A stretch of DNA of 64,000 bases from Promethearchaeota archaeon Loki_b32. Lineage in GTDB: Archaea > Asgardarchaeota > Lokiarchaeia > Sigyniarchaeales > SOKP01. The stretch spans positions 1 to 64,000 of the forward strand of contig NJBH01000016.1 of assembly GCA_005223125.1 (NCBI GenBank). Reading direction: 5' to 3'. The translations under genes were made by a program, and so were the position numbers. Numbering within the stretch: position 1 is the stretch's first letter; each line of letters starts with the position of its first letter. The notes beneath the pieces are model-generated. The model searched no databases. It was not told the origin of the DNA and worked only from the letters and a program-made list of their open reading frames with translations. Of the stretch, positions 8,279 to 16,058 are shown piece after piece.

Positions 8279-8309
8279 GAGATGAGACGAGAAGGAGAAT
8301 GTTCTAGAG
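8279..8309 (+). repeat. Series-A repeat, copy 3
   Basis: A 31-base copy, GAGATGAGACGAGAAGGAGA followed by ATGTTCTAGAG, 46 bases after the stop of the membrane protein. Relative to copy 1 the internal T is A and the second ATG is lost (TCTAGAG for TCATGAG), so it no longer provides the same start. The distance between copy starts is 657 and 685 bases. Confidence 0.85.
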
Positions 8310-8562
8310 CAGCGAATTTGATAATTCTATTTGTTTCAATTATTTTAAATATGTTCTTTATTATATAATCAAATGAGAATAGCAAGTATATTCAAATAAT
8401 TAAAATATTCAATCCTATGTCAAGAGCTATTGACATCTTCAATGCTTCGCTTTATCTACTATCTGGTTTGTTATGCTATAATAACTACCATTTTATGATA
8501 ACTGGGTGAGAAAAACATTTTAACTTAAAGTAAACAAGTAATTAAAATACAAATTCTTTATC
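8310..8562. other. Gene-free AT-rich gap with one inverted repeat
   Basis: Together with the repeat copy this makes a gene-free gap of ~330 bases. It holds an inverted repeat TGTCAA-GAGCTA-TTGACA at 8418-8435 that could be an operator or a small hairpin. Nothing coding is seen. Confidence 0.3.
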
Positions 8563-9027
8563 ATGAACAATAAAAAAGATAAGATTGAAATTGAAGTTAA
8601 ACAAAGAGGATTCTTAATTGGACAATTAGTTTTAACAACTTTATTTTGGGGTTCTATTAATTATTTTCTTATTGCTGTAGGAATTTTCTTTTTGAAATCT
8701 CAAATAATATCTTTTTTAATAATAATGATGATACTAGTTATATTTAATATTTCTTATAGAAGGGCGTTCAAAAGAGTAATTAAGACCGAAACTCCTATTC
8801 ATAAAGTTCGGTTTTCTGTGTCCGATAAAAAAATCGATATTTACCTTCAAAATAGGTTATATAAGCAGTATTATTGGAAAGATCTTGATAAAATAGAGTT
8901 AGTTAAGGAAAAATATAGTGGAAAGAGAATTCTAACTTTTAGAAAGAAAAATAATATTATATTTCACGGACCCCATTTATCTGATTCAGTACGGTTGTTT
9001 AATTTAGTGCTGTTCAATAAAAATTAA
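8563..9027 (+). CDS. Two-helix membrane protein with a C-terminal PH-like domain
   Basis: This 154-residue protein has a basic/acidic N terminus (NNKKDKIEIEVKQRG), membrane helices at about 19-43 and 45-66, then ~85 residues of alternating strands (HKVRFSVSDKKIDIYLQN, RILTFRKKNNIIFHG) and a final helix. The layout parallels the 180-residue protein at 4648-5190 but is shorter and not clearly the same family. No enzyme motif is seen. Function unknown. Confidence 0.55.
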   Translation: MNNKKDKIEIEVKQRGFLIGQLVLTTLFWGSINYFLIAVGIFFLKSQIISFLIIMMILVIFNISYRRAFKRVIKTETPIHKVRFSVSDKKIDIYLQNRLYKQYYWKDLDKIELVKEKYSGKRILTFRKKNNIIFHGPHLSDSVRLFNLVLFNKN

Positions 9028-9147
9028 AGAGAAACCAATTCCAAACCTTATCTCTTCAATTTTGTCATCCCATAATTCTATTAAATATTCTTTAGGCGAT
9101 TTTTTTTCTTGTTGTATTTTTAAATACGATTTGATTTCATTCTGATT
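9004..9147 (-). pseudogene. Possible C-terminal gene remnant
   Basis: A 47-codon open stretch without a start codon reads as well-formed protein (KSPKEYLIELWDDKIEEIRF) and stops at 9004-9006, overlapping the end of the plus-strand gene by 24 bases. It is opened by a stop upstream at 9148-9150. Amino-acid content is more protein-like than chance AT-rich sequence, but this is a weak case. The remaining gap to 9446 shows nothing. Confidence 0.25.
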
Positions 9148-9446
9148 TCATTAAAATTTGATCTAGTATAATGTAAAATAATCAGATTGATTAGCATTTA
9201 AATATTTATGATTTTTGCTTTTTATTTGGAGACCAACAGTTGTCCTCAAAATTAAAGTAAAAAACATACGAAATAATATTCTTTTTGAAGACACTTTTAC
9301 TTGTATAATTTGACACCCTTTTTATCTAAGAGTCTAGAGCTTTATCTGAATCTGCGATAAGACGGCTAACATATAAATAAATTTTAATTTCTCAAAAGCC
9401 AAAATTTAAAGATCAAAAAATAAACTAAAAATAAAATATAATAAAA

Positions 9447-9716
9447 TTATAAAGGAAACACTTGCTCGGCTTCCTTCTCATCATACTCCACTTCTCGTAA
9501 GCGCATCCGAATTTCTCGCGGAGTAAATGAAGCTTTCAAGATTTCTAACACATTATCATGCAAAGCTTTTAAATTATCTACCGCTGCCGCATGGTAGAAG
9601 TCTTTCTCATTAAAATTAATCGTGATAATATCGCTTAAGCCCGAAAGCGCTTCGCGAATGTTCTTATAACTGGCCATCACATCATCCAATTTTTCTTCAT
9701 TTTCTATAGGTCCCAT
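9447..9716 (-). CDS. Small helical protein, unknown
   Basis: The 89 residues are almost entirely helix-forming and acidic (ENEEKLDDVMASYKNIREAL, then FTPREIRMRLREVEYDEKE). There is no cysteine, signal peptide or membrane segment. The codons used (GCG, CGG, CTC, CGC) are GC-richer than in surrounding genes, as in the 113-residue gene at 10308, with which it is divergently arranged across a 590-base region. The two may form a unit of separate origin. No family is recognised. Confidence 0.55.
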   Translation of the reverse strand: MGPIENEEKLDDVMASYKNIREALSGLSDIITINFNEKDFYHAAAVDNLKALHDNVLEILKASFTPREIRMRLREVEYDEKEAEQVFPL

Positions 9717-10307
9717 TTTATTACCTCAATTTTTTTATTGTTTTACAATTAATGATAATAAATTTCAGTATATAAATGTGACGATTTTCGATCATTATGT
9801 TGCGGTGAAGCGATCAATCTTTTACATAATTCGAGCAAAATTAATGTTTACAATCACAAATTTTATCGGTTTGAAAAATCTTAAATTCGATAAAATGATG
9901 ATTTTTAGTGACGAAAAACGGCGATGGTGTTCGGTTTCGTTAATGGATCCTGGCATCATTTCGAATCATGATCATTTTTTTGTCGTTGGATGACCGAAGG
10001 GTGACTTTGCCCACCAGATTTTGCATTTTTCGGTCATGAGCATTCCGAAATCGTTTCTCAATTTCTAGACAAAAAATAGTGAAAATGAGGTAGTCCCCAA
10101 AAAGATCCCACTGCACTATGAGATCATTTTTCCGTCATTTTGTAGGAATTAAAATTACTAAAAATTTGATTATGACTTTTTTCGCACTTTTTAGTCGGGA
10201 TTTTGACCGAAAACATTTAAATATGAGGGTGATAATTATTAGATCAGTCAAAAAAATTAAAAAACTTACTAAAAAAAATCAAAAAAGTAGGATGTGAGTG
10301 AGGAAAA
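9717..10307. promoter_or_regulatory. Divergent regulatory region with a cluster of TGACCGAA/TTCGGTCA sites
   Basis: This gene-free region lies between two divergent small genes. A word TGACCGAA or its complement recurs: 9991-9998 and 10204-10211 (forward) and 10030-10037 (reverse), with near matches TGACGAAA at 9909, TTCCGTCA at 10130 and TTCGATCA at 9787. The copies at 9990-9998 and 10029-10037 form a perfect 9-base inverted repeat, ATGACCGAA/TTCGGTCAT, with a 30-base loop. The copy at 10204 lies just before an A/T box (ACATTTAAATATG) that could be the promoter of the 113-residue gene. An operator array or a structured RNA would both fit. Confidence 0.4.
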
Positions 10308-10649
10308 ATGGAACAAATCCCAAAAATAGAAGAAAAGGTAGAACAGCTAACAGACATCCAAAGAAGCGAAATTTACGAGTATGCTCGGAGGGTCAGTCGA
10401 GAGACGATAGAAGAAGTTTGTCCCGCACTTTTACGTTTAGCCTTAGATTCAGAGAGGGGGAAGCTCAAAAATCAGTTGGGGATGGTAATTTTCCACCTTC
10501 AGAAGAATGAGCGTATTAGTACCGTGATTGGGCTCCAAAAGTTGTTGGATGCGGCTTTAATAGTTAATCCTGAGGAGTTGTTTAAAATTCTCGAAAGTGC
10601 CGACGAGGGAGCTCAGGAGTTAGCCAAAAAAATTAAAGGAATATTATAA
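10308..10649 (+). CDS. 113-residue helical protein whose 3' end recurs downstream
   Basis: An all-helical acidic/basic protein with no membrane segment or cysteine pair: EQIPKIEEKVEQLTDIQRSE, a middle part ETIEEVCPALLRLALDSERG, and a tail KLLDAALIVNPEELFKILES followed by ADEGAQELAKKIKGIL. The ATG at 10308 follows GTGAGTGAGG, a plausible ribosome binding site. Its last 14-43 codons recur four times on the same strand downstream (11157-11288, 12430-12560, 13317-13361, 14417-14455), each ending at the same stop position. Codon choice is GC-richer than that of its neighbours. Function unknown; a helical bundle or adaptor is the most that can be said. Confidence 0.65.
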   Translation: MEQIPKIEEKVEQLTDIQRSEIYEYARRVSRETIEEVCPALLRLALDSERGKLKNQLGMVIFHLQKNERISTVIGLQKLLDAALIVNPEELFKILESADEGAQELAKKIKGIL

Positions 10650-10710
10650 TTCGGAAAAAAAAAAATGAAATTAAAATAATTTTTTCACTTATTTAGTGTA
10701 TAATTTTATT

Positions 10711-11007
10711 TTACTTTTTTAAATCGTCTATAACTTCTTGAACTTGATCTACTGTTGCGATTGCTTTTATATCAAATTTGGTAAACGGAACATATTTTTG
10801 TAATGCTTTACCAAGTTCTACCTCAGATGCTTCCATGATGCTATAACCATTTGTTTCCCCTGCGAATGCTCCCCAATCCTTTGTTATACCTTCTTGTATA
10901 TCTTTCTTAACTAAAGCTACTAAACCATTCCAACCGATGCCTCTTTCTTTTCGATCGATTGGAATTTTAGTCCAATCTACTTCCCATAAGACTAAATATT
11001 TACCCAT
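10711..11007 (-). CDS. Small dimeric alpha/beta-barrel protein (DUF3303-like)
   Basis: The 98 residues begin MGKYLVLWEVDWTKIP and contain DWGAFAGETNGYSIMEAS and FDIKAIATVDQVQEVI, the pattern of a small ferredoxin-like (dimeric alpha-beta barrel) fold seen in DUF3303-type proteins. No catalytic residues are evident. The gene is on the minus strand between two copies of the plus-strand gene tail (10649 and 11157), so it forms the first unit of that array. Function unknown; the fold assignment is by pattern only. Confidence 0.6.
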   Translation of the reverse strand: MGKYLVLWEVDWTKIPIDRKERGIGWNGLVALVKKDIQEGITKDWGAFAGETNGYSIMEASEVELGKALQKYVPFTKFDIKAIATVDQVQEVIDDLKK

Positions 11008-11156
11008 AAATTATCACTCTCTTAAATTTTTTTGATTTGAAATTTTTAAATTATTGGACGTTCATGTACAAATTTCTGTACCAAGATTCTTATTATTTCA
11101 CACTATTTAAAAATTCTTCTTGAAATTAAAAGAAAATTTGGAATTGAAGGGGAATT

Positions 11157-11288
11157 AACGCGGTAATTGCCCTACAGGAATTGCTTGATGCGGCGTTGAT
11201 TGTGGCTCTTGAGGAGCTGTTTAAAATTATTGAGAGTTCGGATGAGGAAGTTCAGGAATTAGCCAAAAAAATAAAAGAGATATTATAA
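11157..11288 (+). pseudogene. Gene-tail copy 2 (last 43 codons of the 113-residue gene family)
   Basis: The translated stretch NAVIALQELLDAALIVALEE continues through LFKIIESSDEEVQELAKKIK and closes with TAA at 11286-11288. It matches the last 43 residues of the 10308-10649 product with many synonymous and conservative changes, and stays in frame. No start or N-terminal part precedes it. Confidence 0.85.
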
Positions 11289-11417
11289 ATTTTTTTTCAA
11301 TCTAAAGTTTTGGAATGGATTTTTGAAATTCGTAGTTAAATATTTTAGCTTTCTTCCGTGTTCTTGAATTCGAAGGTGTAGCTTTCTCTTCATGACTGAA
11401 AAAAATAACATGCGTAC

Positions 11418-12278
11418 CTATCTATATATTTGAAACAACATTTTCCACATTCCTAAATCTAAATATTCTTTTCTTGGTCTTAAATAATACATCATGTAAC
11501 ACTTTAGTACCCATCTCTCTAAGTTTTCTTTATGTTTTATGATTTGTTTTCCCGAAGTATAATTAAAGTAATTGAAATCCGTGATTAAATCATCTTTTAT
11601 GTATTTTTCATAAATTTTTGTACCTGGTAGAGGGATTAAAATTCTGAAAGATACTATTGTAGGATCCATCTTTTTAGCAAACTGTATCGTTGCATTCAAA
11701 TCAGAATTTGTTTCATCTATATACCCTAATATAAAGAGACCAGTAAAAAAAATTCCTTTTTTCTTTAATCTCTCAGCAGATTTTAAAACATCCTTTTTTT
11801 TTATTCTCTTATTGTAGGATTTCAGTATTTTTTCAGAACCTGACTCAACACCTAAAAACAAATGCATACAGCCAGATTTTTTGAATAAATCCAATATATC
11901 TTCACTAATATTCGCTATAGTATCGACTCTAGCATTTGCATCCCAATAAATTTTAATTCCTTCTTCCATTATTTTATTGCATATTTCTTCTACTCTTTCG
12001 ATTGATACCATAAAATTATCATCAACAAAAAAAACCATTGGTCTCTTGCCTTCTGGTCCACTTACCTTTTTTATATTAGGATGGTTTTTGATTAGTTCTT
12101 TAATCTCTTCAATAATATTCGCTGCAGATCTATGTCTCCATTTTAACCCATCTTTTCCGGAAACTTGGCAAAATGTACATCCAAAAGGACATCCCCTCGA
12201 AGTCGAAACGGTAAAAGCATGAGTTCCATATTTTTCAAGAGGTACCAAATGTCTTGCTGGAAAAGGTAATTTATCCAA
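11418..12278 (-). pseudogene. Radical SAM protein lacking its N-terminal cobalamin-binding domain
   Basis: The 286 residues begin at a TTG with LDKLPFPARHLVPL, the linker that in B12-binding radical SAM proteins follows a ~150-200-residue cobalamin domain. The [4Fe-4S] cysteines are present in STSRGCPFGCTFCQVSG, with the later strands VVFFVDDNF-like, LGVESGSE and FILGYIDET and an IPLPGTKIYE segment. Upstream the same frame shows only a few codons (SDNFIAD) before a stop at about 12319-12321, and the next element is gene-tail copy 3. The B12 domain is therefore missing, probably by deletion at the unit boundary. The core could still fold, but function is doubtful. Confidence 0.7.
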
Positions 12279-12429
12279 ATCTGCGATAAAATTATCGCTA
12301 TAGATCTTGTTCTATCCAAATTAGACCAATATTCAATAATAATCATTTATAAAAAATTGATTTGCACAAAATTCTTTAACTGTATTGACAGGGAACAAAT
12401 TGGAATTGCAGGATGCTGTATAGAAATTT

Positions 12430-12560
12430 AACACGGTGATTGGGCCCAAAAGTTGCTTGATGCGGCTTTAATCGTCAATCCTGAGGAGAAGTTTAAGATT
12501 CTCGAGAGTGCCGACGAGGGCGCCCAAGAGTTAGCGAAAAAAATTAAGAGTATCTTATAG
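12430..12560 (+). pseudogene. Gene-tail copy 3, frameshifted
   Basis: Starts like the 113-residue gene (ACGGTGATTGGG) but has lost one base at GGGCCCAAAAG, so the first part is out of frame. The rest reads LLDAALIVNPEEKFKILESA and EGAQELAKKIKSIL and closes with TAG at 12558-12560. It is the copy closest to the intact gene. A one-base deletion plus no start codon means it cannot encode the family protein. Confidence 0.85.
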
Positions 12561-13001
12561 GTTATTTTTACATACTATTTCTTTTCTACTATTCATAGAA
12601 TTTTATTTGGTGGATATTTTTGCATTTTTTTATAATCCTAGACGGTAGCATGAAAGCTTTGACAATTTGCCAAAAATACTTTAATATTAAATAGATCTTA
12701 GAATAGTTTGGGTTCACACGATCTTTTGTGGATACAAAGTTAATTGATAATATGGAGAAAAATGGTATAAATCATTTCTCATTTTGATTAAGAGTCTTTT
12801 TTAAAAAATTAATACAGTATTGGGGATAATTATACCTATCAGTATAAAAAGAAAATCAATCTACATATAATATCACCTAAGAAGGGAATTCATAGACAAT
12901 CTGAATAAACATTGGATTTCGCCCTCTATTAAACTCTATTAAGTTTAATTCACTCCCTTATTTTAAAAAATTGATTCAGATTTCTCTTCTCTTCTTTTTC
13001 T

Positions 13002-13235
13002 TTAACATTTGAAGATTTTTGGTTCAACAGATTGTAAATTAAATAAGTCTTTAACGCCCTCTCCATCTCTATCTGGTGGTGGGGGATTATCTTGTCCTGA
13101 GTTTGAACTGCCACATTCACAATCAGTATACCCTGTATAATTAAGGATCCAATTAAATACAGTATCACAATAGTAAACCGCTTGATTTAGGTTGTGGGTT
13201 CTACAATTGATTTTTAGAGAGAGTAAGGGCTTAAA
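13002..13235 (-). pseudogene. Cys-rich C-terminal gene fragment
   Basis: A 77-codon open stretch with no start codon: INCRTHNLNQAVYYCDTVFN, then WILNYTGYTDCECGSSNSGQ, a proline-rich DNPPPPDRDGEG linker and a closing VEPKIFKC. The Cys, Pro and Gly content is that of a real extracytoplasmic-type protein rather than chance, and it outcompetes a Leu/Ile-rich frame on the same strand (12950-13168). No family is recognised. It lies in the third unit of the gene-tail array, next to tail copy 4. The region 12561-13000 holds nothing else that I can read. Confidence 0.4.
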
Positions 13236-13316
13236 TTAAATATTACCTAAGATAACAATTAAAAGGTAAAATCAAAAATTGTCAAAATTTTAAAGAAAAA
13301 TTTAAATTAATAAAAA

Positions 13317-13361
13317 GCGGATGCTCAGGAGTTAGCAAAAGAAATTAAGAATATATTATAA
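13317..13361 (+). pseudogene. Gene-tail copy 4 (last 14 codons)
   Basis: Encodes ADAQELAKEIKNIL followed by TAA, matching the last 14 residues of the 113-residue protein, with changes mostly at third codon positions. It ends 6 bases before the stop of the minus-strand MarR-GNAT gene (13368). Confidence 0.8.
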
Positions 13362-13367
13362 ATCTAT

Positions 13368-14291
13368 TTATAAATCCAACTCCCAATCTTCTTCGGTTAA
13401 GGTTTGTCCCCAAATAGGGTGTGTTTTGGAATTAACTAATTGAAATCCATTTTTTTCATATAACCTACGAGCCATTTTAAGGTCGCTGAACGTCCCTAGA
13501 ATAATTTTTTTATAACCTTGATATTTACAGAAACTAATTGCTTCATACATTAGTTTTGTCCCGATTCCCTTATTTCGTGCATAGGGTTCAACGAGAAGCC
13601 AACGTAGTTGCGCAATGTTGTCGTTTACATTAACAATGGCAATTGAACCAACAACCTCAGTTCCAATCTCAACAATCCATAAACAATCTTTAGCGGGATC
13701 ATAATTTTCAACGAATTGCGCCATATATTTAGCTACATAAGCTTCAAACGTTTCATCGAGCTGATATTCCATTGTATAAATCACTCCATGTCGATATGTG
13801 ATATACCCTATATCACCCGGTTTATGAGATCGTATGCTATAAAATTCTGACTTCTCTGGTTCTCTTTTTAAAATTCTCTCAATAACTTCCATTGAATTGA
13901 CAAGTTTATTTTGATCCTCATCTGTTAAATTGGATAATAACATTATAATTTGTTCACTTGCTCTCTCTTGAAGTTCTGAAATCAAATCCTTTCCCGTGGA
14001 TGTTAATGAAAGCAATCGTTTTCGCATATCCTTACTTGAACGTTCTTTTAGAATCAAATTTTTTTCTTCAAAACTACTCAATATACGGCTGAGATATGCA
14101 GGATCCAAGTTTAGTAGTTTTACAATTTCACTCGCAGTTGAAGTTGATAAGTTGTTAAGTTCAAATAAGATTCTCACGTCAGTTAAAGAATATGCACTTT
14201 TCAATAAAGTTTTATCTAAAAGCCCTAGTAAATTGGTATAGAAACGGTTAAAACTTCGAATTTTCCCAATTCTTTCTGTTTTTTCTATCAT
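13368..14291 (-). CDS. MarR-type regulator fused to a GNAT N-acetyltransferase
   Basis: The 307-residue protein has two domains. Residues ~10-145 are a MarR winged helix (SYSLTDVRILFELNNLSTST, LNLDPAYLSRILSSFEEKNL, RSSKDMRKRLLSLTSTGKDL). Residues ~150-307 are a GNAT acetyltransferase with the acetyl-CoA loop LLVEPYARNKGIGTKLMYEA and the final YEKNGFQLV. This fusion is a known architecture in bacteria and archaea; it acetylates an unknown small substrate, and the MarR part presumably regulates its own or neighbouring genes. It lies between gene-tail copies 4 and 5. Full length for the family. Confidence 0.88.
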   Translation of the reverse strand: MIEKTERIGKIRSFNRFYTNLLGLLDKTLLKSAYSLTDVRILFELNNLSTSTASEIVKLLNLDPAYLSRILSSFEEKNLILKERSSKDMRKRLLSLTSTGKDLISELQERASEQIIMLLSNLTDEDQNKLVNSMEVIERILKREPEKSEFYSIRSHKPGDIGYITYRHGVIYTMEYQLDETFEAYVAKYMAQFVENYDPAKDCLWIVEIGTEVVGSIAIVNVNDNIAQLRWLLVEPYARNKGIGTKLMYEAISFCKYQGYKKIILGTFSDLKMARRLYEKNGFQLVNSKTHPIWGQTLTEEDWELDL

Positions 14292-14416
14292 TACACCTCA
14301 TTCTATATAATGATTTGTGCAATTTAAACTTTGACAAAGTCAACTAAATACTTGATAAGATCAAGTAAATATTCAAACTCCCTTTTTATTTCATGAAATA
14401 ATTAATTAGACCTTAA

Positions 14417-14455
14417 ACTCAGGAGTTAGCCAGAAAAATTAAGGGAATATTATAG
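14417..14455 (+). pseudogene. Gene-tail copy 5 (last 12 codons)
   Basis: Encodes TQELARKIKGIL followed by TAG, matching the end of the 113-residue protein. It is the last recognised copy, 125 bases upstream (plus-strand right) of the MarR-GNAT start at 14291 and 46 bases before the stop of the M28 peptidase gene. Confidence 0.8.
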
Positions 14456-14500
14456 TTTTTTTAATAATTAAACTTTTTTAGATGAGATTATAGTTTTGAT

Positions 14501-15661
14501 TTATTTAATATAATTGGAATCATAATCTTTTAAAGCATCTGTTAGAACCAAACACACTTTCTTCAAAAGGTTCGTATCGATTTTGTCGATTGTATCATTA
14601 GGGGTATGCATATAAGCATATGCTTCCACTTCACCAATACCATATCCTTGAAGACCTCTATCTCCTAAAAAACCTCCATCGGAATGAGTGCCGAAAACTC
14701 TATTCGTAATGAAATGGTTAATCCTAAGATCTCTTTTGTTATTTATTAACAAATTATCAATATCCTTAGCGTGATCCCCTTCTTTACCTCCTGGGAATAG
14801 AAATGCATGTTTGGCTATAGATTCAAAATTAAAAATTATCGATTTCTCAGTATCAAAATTTTCCAGATTATTATAAAAATGCCTGATCCCCATAGTTCCG
14901 CATTCTTCAGCGCCAGTAAAGAGGAACCAGAGGTTAAAGTTTGTTAATCTGTTTTCTGGAATGGTATAGTAATTTACAAGTTCTAAATTACATGCTATAC
15001 CGGAAGCGTTATCTACAGCACCAATAGAACTATTATCTGTAGTGTTAAGAATCATTATTATTGAGGCAAATATGTTTAATATTAAGGGAAACACCCCGAT
15101 AATATAAAAAATTAGTTCTAATCCTATAAATACTGAGTTTTTAAGGATGATAATAGCAGCTAGAACAATTGATGAAGAGATCCAAAGCTTAATTATTCTT
15201 ATCCGTATTCTAACTTTGAATCTTTGGGCCTTGGAATCCAAATGACTCATAAACAATGCAATTCTGTCATTATTCTTTATATCATTTGATATAGACTTAA
15301 TCTTTACAAGAAGGTTCTGTGAACGTAATCTTGAAATGAATTGAATCTTTTCCGGATTTCTCGTTAATATAATAGAGGCAATCAATATACTTAGTAATAT
15401 GTGTATTAAAATCAAAGACATAATCATTAAAATATTCAAATATAGTAGGAATATTATTAAAGAAAAGGATAAAAATGCTATTTTAGGATATAATCTCGAA
15501 TAAAACGAACTGAACGTAAATCGTTGGATTTCAAATTCTAGATTCAAATTCTCTACAGCTCTTTTTACTTTATTAAAAGCTTTAAGTTCAAATTCTGTTC
15601 CAGATAATCGAGGAAAAGCAAACTCTTTAAGATTTTTTTTAATTCGGGCTTCTTCAATCAT
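14501..15661 (-). CDS. M28-family metallopeptidase with internal membrane helices
   Basis: In this 386-residue protein, the M28 zinc-ligand pattern is split by hydrophobic stretches: MSHLDSKAQ (H140, D142), then GAVDNASG (D217), TGAEECG (E252-E253) and, near the C terminus, HTPNDTID (His). Four membrane helices lie at ~60-80, 81-100, 160-178 and 180-205, so the first ligand segment sits in a loop between two helix pairs. Family activity is zinc aminopeptidase or related amidohydrolase. The inserted second helix pair between the first and second metal ligands is unusual and would hold the active site at the membrane surface. Start ATG at 15661. Confidence 0.75.
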   Translation of the reverse strand: MIEEARIKKNLKEFAFPRLSGTEFELKAFNKVKRAVENLNLEFEIQRFTFSSFYSRLYPKIAFLSFSLIIFLLYLNILMIMSLILIHILLSILIASIILTRNPEKIQFISRLRSQNLLVKIKSISNDIKNNDRIALFMSHLDSKAQRFKVRIRIRIIKLWISSSIVLAAIIILKNSVFIGLELIFYIIGVFPLILNIFASIIMILNTTDNSSIGAVDNASGIACNLELVNYYTIPENRLTNFNLWFLFTGAEECGTMGIRHFYNNLENFDTEKSIIFNFESIAKHAFLFPGGKEGDHAKDIDNLLINNKRDLRINHFITNRVFGTHSDGGFLGDRGLQGYGIGEVEAYAYMHTPNDTIDKIDTNLLKKVCLVLTDALKDYDSNYIK

Positions 15662-15827
15662 TTTATGGGTACAAAGGATAATAAAATATATACTTAAGTA
15701 AAGTTGTTTAATTTTTATTTATTTTTCTACTATAGATTTGGGAGAACTAAAAAATAAAAGTCGAAAATTTAGAAAAATAAAATACTAATTTGATATTCTG
15801 GTTCCTTATGTCCATAAATTAAGTGAA

Positions 15828-16058
15828 CTATTTAAACACAAATTTATAGAAATGTTGTTCAAATTCATTCAAGAAAGTATTTTCGGTCATATCAAATTTA
15901 GAATAATCAAACCACTTAAAGAATCTTACATGAAAGTTAGATTTCTTTTCATTATTATAATATTTCTTAAAAAAGTGTTCATAATCAAACAATAGCATGC
16001 TATTCAATTCTGCAACATCAGATTTTTGAAAGAATAATTCAGCACTCAGATCAGACAT
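15828..16058 (-). CDS. Small protein overlapping the nitronate monooxygenase gene, unknown
   Basis: The 76 residues are rich in Phe, Asn and Lys (AELFFQKSDVAELNSMLLFD, KSNFHVRFFKWFDYSK). It has no motif that I recognise. Its ATG overlaps the last 8 bases of the upstream gene (16051-17103), so it is translationally coupled to it; that coupling is the main reason to accept it as a gene. Confidence 0.5.
   Translation of the reverse strand: MSDLSAELFFQKSDVAELNSMLLFDYEHFFKKYYNNEKKSNFHVRFFKWFDYSKFDMTENTFLNEFEQHFYKFVFK

Noticed and set aside
9778-9993. A 71-codon plus-strand frame upstream of the 113-residue gene
   Set aside because: Start adjoins the promoter zone, sequence is not protein-like, and the stretch is better explained as regulatory DNA with repeated TGACCGAA-type sites.
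10298-10510. A 70-codon frame overlapping the start of the 113-residue gene
   Set aside because: Arg-rich out-of-frame shadow; only the other frame is supported by the four downstream tail copies.
12950-13168. A 72-codon minus-strand frame with a hydrophobic start
   Set aside because: A different frame over the same bases (13002-13235) gives a much more protein-like product.
10308-14455. Integron-type cassette array
   Set aside because: Repeats lie in coding frame with a real gene tail and show no attC-like paired palindromes, and no integrase gene is seen in the window.
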